Assembly: GCA_004352715.1 (NCBI GenBank)
Contig: SCFE01000003.1
Coordinates: 987,565 to 1,051,564 of the forward strand
Length of the DNA stretch: 64,000 bases
Direction of reading: 5' to 3'
From: Hofstenia miamia
Taxonomy: Eukaryota > Xenacoelomorpha > Acoela
Positions 13,402-27,800 of this stretch are shown here, piece by piece. Below the pieces are notes generated by a model that worked only from the letters and a program-made list of their open reading frames with translations, was not told the DNA's origin and did no database searches. The number at the start of each line of letters is the position of its first letter. Position 1 is the stretch's first letter. A program made the translations under genes and the position numbers.

Positions 13402-15783
13402 GTATATATATATCCCAAAATAATTTAACAAAAATTTAGATACAAAATTGAATAAAAATGTTTGAAGTTAATTTTTCGAAATTTATAATTTTGATCAAAA
13501 ATTGTGAAATTGACATAGTTCAAAAATTATGTTGCAATCAAATTTTAAAAGAGTTACGAAATTTTTCTTTTAATTAGCGCTATCGGAACAAGGGCTATTG
13601 GGGCAATGACCTTATATTTCCTGATAACTTCCTAACTACTAAATCGATTGTATTTCCAGGGGTAAAATAACAATTTTAACAAAAGGCATGAACTGAACTA
13701 AATTCAATCCTCTTTATTTTCGCTAAAAAATATAATTTAAACACTTTAGAGAAAATGAAGCAATTCGATTCCTCATAAATGCAGATGAATGACACCTAAG
13801 AATATCCAGAATTTTCGCTAACAACCATTTTAAAGACGTTATTCTTTAATAACGGGCATTCATTATGACGTTTAAGAATTTGTTTGCTCGTATTTTTTGT
13901 AGAATTAATAAATAGTTAAATATGTTAAGTAAGGAGAAAACATGCAATTTAAAATTTTGCATAATAAAGTTATAATTAATTCAATACTTTATTGTATACA
14001 CTAAGTTGCTGAGACTGCGTGCATGTGAATCGTGCCAAGTTGTAAATAGTTTGAAATTATCCACTATTTTCGTGAATAAACTAGATCAGTCCAAATCTAC
14101 CTGCCTTCACATACCAAATGCGAATTAAAAACCACTCAATAAGTGAACATTAAGCAAATGTATCTAGAGCCGTATAATAGATTGGAGTGCAAACAATTTT
14201 TTTATGTTTAAAAAACGGGATCTAAAAGCTATCTCTACTTCTAAAGCCATACTTTTTCACGTTTTTATGTAGTTGCCATCTTAACTATGCAGCATACCCC
14301 CTATGTTTACTTGCAAGGGGCAAATTGCAAAATCCTGCAGATAACCTTCAATTTTATAGTTATGGCCTCATAATGTAGTGAAGAGAGGTGTTTCAATTAA
14401 AATAACGCACCATGTTAAGGATAAAATAGGTAGGACTATGGTGTGCATTGCTTGCATTCTTGTAACTATAATTTAAACTTTTATATTCTTGCCAATGTCC
14501 GGCCTAAAGATTAGGGAGACCTATATGCATTAATGTGAGTACATCTTGTGCTAGATATTTGCTATTGAAATCTAGCTTAGACTCATTGCTGAATCTATAT
14601 TTTAGAATACGATACTTTTGTAGGATGAAGAAAATGATAGGTTGTATACATTAAATGCATTTATGGTACATTGTTTAAAATAATCATTCAAAACTATTGG
14701 AAATCGATTTTAAAGGGTAATCCTAATTATTGATAAGTTTTATATTACTAATGAATTCTAAAATGTTCTTCAGTTTTGTGCCGCCTTATAATTTGTTAAT
14801 GAGATAGATCATTACTATGCGAAAATGGAAATCGATTTTAAACAATTATACAAAATTTGAATTCCTTTTACAGCAAATACCACAGTGAAGTTATTACTTT
14901 TTAAATATGTTCAACCATAACTGAAATTGTTGCTAGAAACCGAGACATCTTTAAGAAGAAATACCGGTATTATAGAAGAAAATATTTCAAATATATTAAG
15001 ATGATAATCACACACCAGTATTCCTAGATGATTTTACTAGGATGAAAATAAGTTCAAAGATTGCCCCAATCTGAAATCACTTCGTAATACTTGAGATTTA
15101 TCTGGTTTCCAGTGTTAACTACCTATTCAGGCCGTTATTTAACCACGGCCATCTCTAATTATCTGTATTAAAGATGGCCGTGATTTAACAATGGGTTGTT
15201 TACACATGACACCAAATTGTGACTTAAGTTTGGAGGAATCAAAAATATCTCACGGTCATCATATCATACTTCATTGTCCCGCATCCAATGTTGACCAAAA
15301 TTTATTTATATTCTGATCGCTCTAATCCGAATTGATTGCACCATTACTTTACTAACAGTAGAGGACAGCGCTCGCCGATTTGTAGTAGAAGTGAGACCAA
15401 CTCAGTATCTCGCCCAAAGGCCAGAACTTGATATAAGTAGCTTACTTACGAAATCATTTCAATAAATTATTTGATATTGCGTAGAGATTACATTTAAGCA
15501 GATGAGGCCATTCTTAATAAATAAAGACTATTTTAAAGATCTATTACACAGTATTACTCGTAAAACTCTTATATTTGTTCGGTAAGCATTTGGAATGACC
15601 GCACATTTTTTGTTTGTTTCGAAAAGCAAATGAAAAAGTGGTGGAGCAAATATTTTCAAAGGCATTACAATATTATAATTTTTTGCAAAAGACTATTAAC
15701 TGCTCTACACTCACTGTTTCATCTACACTCCTAACTAATAGATAAAATTTCCTTCACAAGATGTAATTAAAAACAGAAAACTG

Positions 15784-15816
<33 letters not shown>

Positions 15817-18800
15817 TAGTTATTTCTGACAGCTTCATGCTGGTATCCCTCTCAGCTCGGGGAACTCACCAGTTCCCAGGGAGTCTGAGAGCTTTCCTCA
15901 GGACCCTAGTTGTTCCTAACCGCTCTGCTTTTTGTACTACATCAACCCCCGTTTGGTAATCCCAACTCCAAGTATTTTTTATGCTTCTTACTCATTGCTT
16001 CTAATGCTCCTACAGCTACCCGGACTACTGCGACCTTCTTTAACTTCCACAGCCTTTCTATTTCTTCTGCCAACTCCCTGTACTTGTCTATCTTCTCTTT
16101 CTACTTGCTTTCTACATTCCCGCTCTTTGGTATTGCTATGTATATCACTGTTCCCCATCATTTTTCTTTGTCTACCACTACTATATCTAGCCTCCGTGCG
16201 TTTATCACCTTGCCTGTCTGTATGCTGAAATCCCACAGTATCTTAACCTTCTCATTCTCAATGATTCCCTGTGGCTTATGGTCATACCGCTTGTATCCAG
16301 CTTCCAACCCATTCTGCTTTCTCAAGCTTCAATGTGGGGTTACTTAAACAGTCAACAGACTGATGAGTGGGTATTTCCAAGATCCGGGTGCGGTCCTTAA
16401 ACCCTAGAAGTGTATAAAGCCGGTTTGATCGTGAGAAACCTCTGTCGACCTCTGGCACACAGAGTGTTGATCTGTGTTGATTCTGATCAGCAGAATGAAA
16501 CGAACTTCAGTTGAAAGGGTTGCACCTCTCCCGCTTTGACCAACCAAGGCTACTAACGGTGGTAACTAAGAGAGCGCCTGCTGGCTGCTATAAAGAACGG
16601 AAAAATATATTGGAGTACGCGGGCTTATTCACAGAATGCAAAGCATCTAGTGAATAAAAGTTTCCAGTTAAGAGGCATGTTGGATCATAACTACCTGTGA
16701 CAAAGCAAAGCTGCTTCACACAAAGGCACAGTAAACGCTGGCCTTGGCCTATCTCATAGGCCAGAGATAGAGAGTCTGCTCTTTTTATGACTGCCCTATG
16801 GGACACACCCTAACTGATGCCAATAGCATTCTTCCTAAAAATGTTTACACTGTGTCGCCAGCTGTCTCCACAACAATAGAACAGACAGGCTTGTCGACCG
16901 TTACCGACCCATATATACAAAGTATACATGATGGCACCTTCTGTACCCTAGTTTTAACGTCTGATGTATGTTCGGGACTCCACACACCAATACGCCCACT
17001 AAGTGTTAGCATTACCCAGGAGCCACGGCTAAGAGGTACTCTTTGGACGTTTTCGTCATAAGCCTTATGGTTCCCAAGCTCCAATACTATTTTTCTCACC
17101 TTGTCATGCCTGAACTTATACTCATTCTGTGTCAACTTCTCACACTCTGCAATCAAATGATCCAGCCCTTTCTTATATAGCCTACACTTATAGCTTACTT
17201 TCACTATCTATCTGTTATTATTATTGATATTAGCATTATTATTATTATTTTTATGCACTTTAACTATGAAAAGTTCACTATGTATCTAAGTCAAACTCCG
17301 TGGGATTACATATATACCATGAATGATACTATTGATATGTGTAATTATATTCTAAAGCAACTAAGATATGACATTGATAAGTTTGCACCGATTAAAGTCA
17401 AATACATTAAAATAGATGGCTGCACTAAAGCAAATGATAAGAACGTAAAAGAACTCCAAATTAGAAAGAGGCGTGGGATGAACTTGCTAGAAATCGCACG
17501 CAAGAAAACCTTGATAACTACCAGCTCATAAAACATAAGTATTATCAAGCAATAACAAAACAATACGAGAAATCAATCAAAGCAGTGCTACAATGATTTT
17601 ATTCAGACAAATCAGAAATACCACTATCTAAATAAATTCCTAAATAAGAAAAAGCGACAAACTTCAGATACTTTTGAAATGAAAATTGGAAATGAGTTAT
17701 GCAGTGATGCAAAACCATCGCAAATCATCTAAGCATTATTTCAGAGACTTAGGAACATATAAAGGCAATGATATCATATATGAAAATAAAATTAAGCCGG
17801 TAGAACATGTCTTCGATTTTCATTTCATTCATGTTTAATGAACTTTACAATGCTATAAGTGAACTTGATCCGAATGTCTCAACTGTTAGCAGTGGCATAC
17901 CAATATTCAATTATCAAGAAGTACATAAAAATATTCTCTGAACACTTGCTCTTTGCATTTAACTTCGCAATTTTTCAGTTTATTTATACTCAGTGTCTAA
18001 AAGTTGCTGACATCACGCCTATTTTCAAGAAGGGTGCCCCAACAAACTCCCTAAATTATCGGCTAATTTCGATATAAAAATTATTTGAGAAACTACTATG
18101 CAGTCAAATACCTTAAAGAATTTGAAATTCTGTCAAAATATCGGCTTGGTTTCCGCAAAGGTCACAGCACATATGATGCTCTATTATCATTAAATGAAAG
18201 CATACGGTATCATCATCTAAATAAGAAAATCTGTAGTAGTGCTGCATTTCTTGACTTAAGTAAAGCATTTGACAGCTTAGATTACAATATGTTATTGAGT
18301 AAATTGCAATGTTACGGATTTAGTGCTGAGTCTAGAAACTGGTTAGGTAGTGTTCTATTTAATAGAAAACGGCGTGTGAAAATAAATGGTACATTCTCCA
18401 ATTATGTAGTGACAAGTAAAGCCTTCCCGTAAGGCACAATCCTGGGACCACTGTTATTCAATTTGTATGTCAATGATTTGTGTGAATTTTTGAAAAATTG
18501 CTGCATAATTTAATATGCAGACGATATCTGCCTTATAAATAGGCATGAAAGTCCAATTGTTGCCACACAAAATTGGGAAATGAGCCTAAATGTAGCTATG
18601 TATTACTTCATGCAAAATAAACTGACTGTTAACTAAGAAAAACGCAGTTCATTTAATTTCACCCAAGCAAAAATGGAATTTCTGCTAATGATATTACCCT
18701 CAGTGTTTCTGGTAATGCAGATCCTATTCGGCAATTGCAACAAATCAAATATTTAGGGGTAGAGATTGATAAAGGACTAAATTATGATGGCTATGTTAAA

Positions 18801-21800
18801 GAAAACATTCGTAAAATAGCCATAGGTATGAATACTTGAAGAAAGTTAGGAAAATTGTTTGAAATAGGCAGATGGTCCTAAGTCACTTCAATTACGCTTG
18901 AATGAATTTAAACAATTTAACCTTGATACAAAAAGATCGAATAAACAAGTTGTTTAATTGGAGCATTTGCACAATGTTTTCTGTAGATGAATTACAAGTT
19001 AGTGAAACTATACATAAGCATGCAATACTATCGCCTATGTACATGTCTATGTTTAATAGTCTCGTCTATATTTACAAACGTATAGACCAAACTATCAAAA
19101 AAATTGTATCTTAACTAATATCACATACAATAAGCGATCTAACAAATTAATTAATACAATACAAATCAAAAGAAAATCTGGAACATGTCATTTTCCTTGA
19201 CCATTTGTCGCATGTAGAATAGGCTTAATTGTAACATTCAAGCAGCACCTAATGTTACTATCTTCAAAAAGCTTTTAAAGGAAAACCTCTTGCAATATCA
19301 ATATACTCATGGTTATAGTAAACTAAATAATATATGACATAAATATTAATTAGCAGCAACTAGTCTTTGTTTTATTATTTTTGTAATTATGTGTGTAATT
19401 TTTAATTGTGTCCTTTGTATTCTATTTGAATTTATGTGTTGTAGCTTAGTTAATCTTAATATATTTTGTTGCAAGTATATATTTTTGTAAATCTGTAAAT
19501 ATGTTTATATGTATTTATGGTTTAGAAATGTGTATACAGGATATGGTCAGAAATGTACAAAATTAATGTAATAAAGCTATTAAAGAATAATAGTAATTAT
19601 TATTATTATATTTAATGATCTTTAACAGTTTCAACAAAAATATTAGAAATGTCAATATTGAAATATTTACAAAAATGTTTTAAATTTAAGTTATTAAACC
19701 AATCCTAGGAATGTGATATTTTGTTAAGGTGCTATGTTAAGTCATACGAAGGGTATAAGTGCATCAAGATAATTGGATCCAGCCCAATTCAACCAAAATT
19801 CAATTAAGAAAATTTGACCAAATCCAAGCTGTAGTGAGTTCTTAGTCTGTTCCAAACTAAAGACTTGTCAAAACGTGACAAAAATTTGACTCAAATACAT
19901 TTTCAATACTATAAAATTTTTTTGCTTAATGATCTTTTTCATATACGTGTCTCAAACCAAACACGTATATGTATTAAAAAGTAAGAACATATATATATAT
20001 ATATATATANNNNNNNNNNNNNNNNNNNNNNNNNNNNNNNNNNNNNNNNNNNNNNNNNNNNNNNNNNNNNNNNNNNNNNNNNNNNNNNNNNNNNNNNNNN
20101 NNNNNNNNNNNNNNNNNNNNNNNNNNNNNNNNNNNNNNNNNNNNNNNNNNNNNNNNNNNNNNNNNNNNNNNNNNNNNNNNNNNNNNNNNNNNNNNNNNNN
20201 NNNNNNNNNNNNNNNNNNNNNNNNNNNNNNNNNNNNNNNNNNNNNNNNNNNNNNNNNNNNNNNNNNNNNNNNNNNNNNNNNNNNNNNNNNNNNNNNNNNN
20301 NNNNNNNNNNNNNNNNNNNNNNNNNNNNNNNNNNNNNNNNNNNNNNNNNNNNNNNNNNNNNNNNNNNNNNNNNNNNNNNNNNNNNNNNNNNNNNNNNNNN
20401 NNNNNNNNNNNNNNNNNNNNNNNNNNNNNNNNNNNNNNNNNNNNNNNNNNNNNNNNNNNNNNNNNNNNNNNNNNNNNNNNNNNNNNNNNNNNNNNNNNNN
20501 NNNNNNNNNNNNNNNNNNNNNNNNNNNNNNNNNNNNNNNNNNNNNNNNNNNNNNNNNNNNNNNNNNNNNNNNNNNNNNNNNNNNNNNNNNNNNNNNNNNN
20601 NNNNNNNNNNNNNNNNNNNNNNNNNNNNNNNNNNNNNNNNNNNNNNNNNNNNNNNNNNNNNNNNNNNNNNNNNNNNNNNNNNNNNNNNNNNNNNNNNNNN
20701 NNNNNNNNNNNNNNNNNNNNNNNNNNNNNNNNNNNNNNNNNNNNNNNNNNNNNNNNNNNNNNNNNNNNNNNNNNNNNNNNNNNNNNNNNNNNNNNNNNNN
20801 NNNNNNNNNNNNNNNNNNNNNNNNNNNNNNNNNNNNNNNNNNNNNNNNNNNNNNNNNNNNNNNNNNNNNNNNNNNNNNNNNNNNNNNNNNNNNNNNNNNN
20901 NNNNNNNNNNNNNNNNNNNNNNNNNNNNNNNNNNNNNNNNNNNNNNNNNNNNNNNNNNNNNNNNNNNNNNNNNNNNNNNNNNNNNNNNNNNNNNNNNNNN
21001 NNNNNNNNNATATATATATATATATGTATATAAGTTGTTAACATGTACTGTACTTTATATGTGGCGGGTTTCCACAAGAAATTTGTCCCCATAAATATTA
21101 CATGTCAGCCTCGTCCCTGGGCATTGTGTAGAGCTCCCTAAATTTATTTGAAATGGCTGTTAAGATGCAATAGTTTAACGGAATACAGTCCTAAATAGAT
21201 GTTAAAATAAAAATGTTATCTGTTGTATGAATTAAAAAGCAGTAATGTAATCACCGAGAACAAAACATATTAAACCAATCAAAACGTAAAACAGAGTTTG
21301 AGTTCGGCTTTGGTATGTAAGTACACATTAGAAATTTACTTTTTGTAGATTAAAATTGCTTCAACATTGACATTCATTCACTCAATAAATCTGGCTAATT
21401 AAGTAATATTTTGTAAGTACGTATAAATGCAGTCATGCGTAGACGCTCGAAAGCACCGAAAATTGACTGCACAGATTCCAATAAGTTCTGAAGTTTAATT
21501 ATATTATAAGATGCAATGAAACCTGCTATAGTCAAGCGATCTACAGCACATGTAGCCCAAAACCCCATTTATATACAACGAATGGACTTCACTACTTTTA
21601 TAAGTGATCACAGAAAAGATTTATCAATTTTATATATGCATATATATATTGTATATATATATATATATTGATAGAAAGATTTTAAATCAAGAATACTGAA
21701 ATTCTAACTCTTTACTTTGACATTTTGGCTTTTTTTAAATCGAAAACAATATTTTTTGGGAAAACTGTTGCTCTGCTGTTTACAGTTACGAAGCAATGAA

Positions 21801-24800
21801 ATGATTGGAGGGATATTGTGGAGAGTGAATTTTTATCTATTGATACAATGAAAAATGGAAATAATATAATCGTACAAAAACATAGTTTAACAAAATTCTT
21901 TTTTCATTACAGGTAGGAAATATGGCTACTATTAATGGTCAATGAAATTGGTAAATATGGTTAAAGTTAGGAGCCTCAGCTGTAATTCAAATGAAATTTA
22001 TACCATATCGGGCATCACTTTCTTTCCTTTAACACTATAAAAAGCAATTTAGCCTGCCAATTAAATTTTTTATTCTGATTTGGAAATATGGCCGAGTTCA
22101 ACCAGTTTACTGGCTGACATGTATACTTTCTAAATTATGATGAAAAACTACAAATATGTTGTGAGAAATAAGCGAATATGTTTAGGTAAATCAAGAAAGT
22201 TAGATGTTTTCTCTATAACCCAAGAGAGACCATCTCCCTGAAGATTCCATATAATGGTGAACCTATCAGCATCCAGCGCCATCAAATCAATGTGGTTTCA
22301 ATACAATATCTATGGAAGTAATTCAGGTGGAGTAACACATCAATTTGGGAAAATAAAAAGTGTAAGTGAAATGCTGTAATATAAGTGTTGAAAAAAATCA
22401 TTTTTGGCTTAAAAATTAAAGCATGTATTTTACAAAAATTATCAGTTAGATTTTCTGATTATACACTAAATGTTATTTATATTCGCACCTATCCAATTAT
22501 TGGATTTGGATTTAAGCGTATTTCATCAACAAAGGGCATCCTGTTTTAACAGGCCCTAATTGGACATTCGTATTAGAAAATTATAAAGCTAAAACAGAAA
22601 ATATTACCTGGCCCTAATATTTGCACTGAAACAGTAGCTTCACCAGCATCGCTCGGGTAAATTGTGAAAACCGCAGGTTCATTGACTCGAAGTCCCTTTG
22701 GCCGAACACCTCTTCCAGTGACACGCACTTTGCGAGGATCGACAGCTAAAAAAATAAATGCTACTCACTTCTATTCAATTAATTAACAACAATGTTTATG
22801 TTCCAGATGGAAAGTGTTAAGCAAGAAAAGGCCATTTTAAACTCACGTGGTGTATAATAAAAGCCTAAAACATACAATGTCATTCTAAAATTAACTATGG
22901 AGTGGAAAGCTGTGTGTCAGTGAATAGAATGAAAAAAGTCGTTTCCTAACTATGAAAGAATCATATTTTATGAAGATGAAAAGTGATATGAATGAAACAC
23001 AACGATCTTAATAATAATATATTTTTCAATGATTTGCATAAATCTGTACCATCTGATTTTGATGAATATACCGTGTAATTACAGTGTATATTAACAACAC
23101 GTGTTATACTTCGACAGGTTTTGAATTTGAATCAAAAGTAACAGAGTGATGGACACGAGTTGAATTTCTTATGACCTATTGCATTGTTGACGGCCTGAAT
23201 TAACAAACCAGCGATCTATCTAATAACGATGGATGAGGCTTGATCTCGGAGGTAATCTAAAATCTATTTCGACCGATTTGGAAATTCTGTTTAAATATAT
23301 AATTGATTCATCCATTAGTTTTTACTAATAAACGTGCTATTTGTTGTAAGACTGTGCAACTTTATCAGTTACTGCGAATCACTCAAAAATACAGGAAAAT
23401 TTTACATCAGCTTAAGGCTGCTGCATAATTGCCATCCCAATCTAAGTTTTTTGGATTTGAAGAAATATACGATCGGTTGATTTGAAATGTAACCTAGACT
23501 CATTCTAGCTCATTACTTTACAAAATACATAAAACAAAAGTGCGAAAACGTGCTTATATTTACAAGAAAGTGTGAAAATTAAACAAAGTGAAACAATATA
23601 AATTCCGAAAGACTATGAAAAGTTGAATTAGACGAATACACACTTCAAACACACACCCACCTGGAGAGAGCGGCTGCTCTAAAATGATGCAAACGTGACA
23701 GATTTTAAATGATATCTTCAACATTGAGTCAAAATCTTACCAATAGCTATAAATGCAATTAAGGGCAAAGCGGTTTAGTGGTATTTAATAAAAAAGGTCG
23801 ATGGCTTACACATTATGATTTGGTGAATAAAAGTATTTAAAACATCAACAGGAAATTAAGAAAACTTGAGGTTGTATTTTTGACAATAATGCTCCCTTCG
23901 CTAAAAGTCAATTTGATTTCAAAACGAACGTATATTTATGTTTAGTAAGGATTGAAAAGTGTTCATTTCCAACCAATTTTCGGTGCTTAAAACATAGTCG
24001 AATTTTAAACAAATAATGCTATGATCATAAAGTTTTGTGTTTGTGTATATGCAACAGCAAGACAGTGGAATTTGAAATTTTGTGGAATCCCTAAAATTTC
24101 AAGGAATTTGTGAAGTGGTTAAGTGAAACAGCAGTTTAAAAAACTCCCTGAGATGTGAAAGATTTCACGAAATTCCAAATTTCACAATTTTGCTGTAACA
24201 TGCATTTTGTAAATACTTGTCTCTTTGTATTAAAGAAATAACGGATCTGCCTGAGGGCTTATCTATTTATAGGTCAATAATCCATGAATAAAAATAGTTT
24301 TAGTTCTCTTTTCACCGTAAGCATATGCGTCTGATTGCGCAGCCTTGACAAGTACTAGTTGGGGTATAGCTCAAATTCAATGATATTGCGCAATCGTCAA
24401 GTAAATGCGAAACGTTTCAAAATTTCACATTCAGATGTTTTTCTTGTGAATAGACATAACATTTGTGAAAACAACAACGTGTCATAAAACCCTAAATGGA
24501 TCTATTCGTTATTTAAACAAATTAAACAAAAAACTAAAGTTAAGCAATAGGAAGATCGTTGAGTCAATTGGCCTATAATCATTCACAAGAATAGCCACTT
24601 GCAACTATTGATAAGAACTTGTTATTATACAATATAAACATGATGAAATGAGTAATTTGAAAAAAGCATCTAGTGTTCTTAAGACTTCAATGATCTCTAT
24701 GATACGTTTGATTTATAAAAGTCAGGATAAATGCAAGTCAAAACTTGAATATCATAATAGTTTTAGAACTTAGTGCTATACAATTCTATTTTATGTGTGA

Positions 24801-27800
24801 TGTTAATTTGGTCTTCAAACGAAAAATATTTGGTTGATTCTTTTGCAAAAATTTATCTATTAGTTGCTTTACCATTTTTTACTTAGACACATTTTGCTCT
24901 GAAAGCAGAGTGATTAAGCAAAAACGTAAGTGAAAAGCTCAAACAAAAAACGTGTTAGAGTACAATTCATGTAAATAGCAGTGGGTTAGTGGTAAAAGAA
25001 ACTTCACATCAGTGACAAATAAACTTTAACAAACAAACACATCCCACCTTTGCTAAAAGCATCTAAAATATTGAAACCGTTTAATAGACAGTCAATAACA
25101 TTAAAAAAATTAACTTAATAATTAATAATTTACATCAAGGTCTGCTGAAAAAGTTTTATCTTGCATAGAAGTTGCGAAAACTTCAATTATTTTAATAAAA
25201 ACTAAGCATTACAAAATAAAAAATTCTTAATTCGTAGAAAAGGCTGTGAGTTCTGAAAGAAACTGGCGGCGACATTTGCTTGCAATTTAGATTGACATAG
25301 CTTGTACTTGTACCAGCTTATCAGGTTATTGCCTTAATGCGCGACGTATTTTAGTATAGCGCCTATAAACTATTGATACTATAAATTCTTCAGGTTGTAC
25401 ATGTAAACGGGAAAAATGATATATCACGTGCTTATCTACGAATAGCAGATTTAAAAACGAAAACTACAGTCTTGTTAAAATTTGGCATGGAAACAGTACA
25501 GCCAGTCAATCAAATTTGGTTTTTAACAGACAAATATCAGTTCAGCTATAAAACTTTTTTAGAAGTTTACTCAAAACTAGTTATATATGTTGAGTTAATC
25601 ATTTAAAAAATATGGAAAAAAATTATTCAATACAGTTTGGATGAGCTGATCTGTTTCCAAGCCTAAAAGAAGTGGAAAGGTATGATAGATATTCTCACCT
25701 TTAATGCGATTTAAATCTAAATTTCAGAGAAACTGAATATTTAAAATTTTACAAAAACATCTAACTTTCTTACATTCATGATTACTAAAGCTACTACTAA
25801 AGATTATACTTGGACTTGATTTACAGAATATTAGACAAAATCGTGTAAAAATAGGTAAAAAATACAAACCTGGTTTCATCATTTGTTCATTTGGAGAAAT
25901 GTTGACAGTGAATGGGCTTCCAGGAACATGAGTGCCTCCGAATGTCACTTTGATGTTGTGTGGTCCAGGAACGGTAGGCAAGTATTTGACATTGTATTGA
26001 TTAACGTTCTAAAAATTTTAATTTACATAGATGTAAAAATTCTATGCTACTGGTAATCGCTAAGTAACTTTAAAATGCCGAATTTTGGTCAAATTTACAC
26101 ACACTTTTGCACGATCTGCATGAGACCAATTGTTTTTGCTTAACAAAGTTGATATTCTAGATAATCTTGAACATATATTTTAAACACAAAAAATCATACA
26201 CGCCATAGCATTAAAAAACAAATGCCCTATATTGCAGAAAATAACGTCATTTAAAAATCGCATTTTCCAAAAGTGCACTTGTTCCAAAAACAACATCAAT
26301 AATAGTTTACGTTCGATTACAGAAAGAGGCCTACAATTAAACTTTTTACTTTTATAATAAATGAGTATTGTATTATAACATTTAAATTAGAAAAATTTAT
26401 TAAAATTTTAATGGTACGTACATTTGGATTTCGTTCGATACGCATTTGAACAGTATCTTTACGTCCGTTAGGATCAGTGATTGAAGAATCTACAAGGCCT
26501 GAGCCGCCAGCGCCTAAATACACGAGTACACAAACGTTGGAATTTCACAGCAGAGTGTTTGTGTTAACTGGTCCATATTTGCGTTTACACTTCATTGACT
26601 CAAGGTGCTTAAAACAGGTGCTATTTGCAGCTGCCGAAAAGTCTTTCATTTTTAAACTGTACTAACCTAGACAGACACGTAGTACATTGCCAATAAATCA
26701 GATATATATGTTAAAGTCGTAAATTCAAAAAGTTCAGGAAGGTTTATAGGGTAAAAAAATATTGAATAAAGTTTGGATAGCACTAAGCTTACAGCATAAA
26801 AATGTGTTCTTTATTAGTTAGAATTTATCCAAAAAAATATTAAAAAACTATAGCTTGTACATTTTGTTCAAAATTTTCTTATATTGGTATTTTATAATTT
26901 ATTATTGGCAAATTACAATGTGCCCCCACCATTATACAATAAAAAATAAAAATACAAAGATACATACAAATAATAAATGAAACACTTGATTTTAGTGTTG
27001 GATGAAACTTTCAAAGATTAAAAATTAAGCAAAGATGGCACTTAAATTTTTTTACTTACAAAAAAGTTGCATCCCATTTTGGATGTCAATTGACGATATT
27101 TTGCAAATAATATAATAAGGTTGCAAACTAAAGAGCTTGCAAATTTTAAGAAAGAAATTCTAATTATAAAAGAATTACAATGTTAAATTTTAGATATCTA
27201 GTACATCAGCATTCGAAATAAATTGAAATTTATGTTTTCTATTTCAATTTTTATGCTTAAGCTATACACGGTCTCTCTTTTAAAATAATTAGTAGTTAAA
27301 AATGTAAGCTATTGTTCTAAATCTTTTGATTGAAAAAGTTAGGTAAGCAAGTACTAGCTTTCTTAAGAATGAGGAGCTACCTTCAGTATAAACATTAAAT
27401 TCAGTAGGTATTCCTGCAACAAGTCCATTAAGTTGAAGACCAGGTCCTTCTGCTCTGCATTTACGAGAATCTCCGGCAACACTGCCGACGTTGACTTTGA
27501 ATGGGGCATCTTTAATAAGTTGTCTTGCCCATGTGATTTCAACCTAGGAAATTAATAAACTCTCTGTAGAAAGAGCGTTTACTACCGTGTGCAATCCAGG
27601 ACTCTTTGGATAATAAACACAGTCGTAAGTCTTGTAGTGATCGTTGTTTTGTTGTACGTTACACTAAAAAATCAATAGTTAAAAAGTAATCACGTACAAC
27701 GTTTAACATAAATATACGTATGACTTTCTAAGTAATAGAAAAAAAATTGCCATAGAACTTTTACTATGGTTCTTAATTAATTGGAAATATGCGAAGCCAA

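Larger units (their letters stand above)
4921..22607 (-). other. filamin intron splitting repeat 3, 17.7 kb
   Basis: Largest intron in the window, phase 1. It contains two or more hAT-like miniature elements, a mariner fragment, two decayed LINEs, several (TA)n tracts, a 20 N gap and a 1000 N gap. No host exon was recognised inside it. Confidence 0.85.

Noticed and set aside
15910-16347. 145-codon plus-strand open frame, Leu/Ser/Phe-rich
   Set aside because: It is the antisense shadow of the decayed LINE on the minus strand.
19929-21092. Long open frames on both strands crossing 20010-21009
   Set aside because: They consist almost entirely of N; only TA repeat ends are real.
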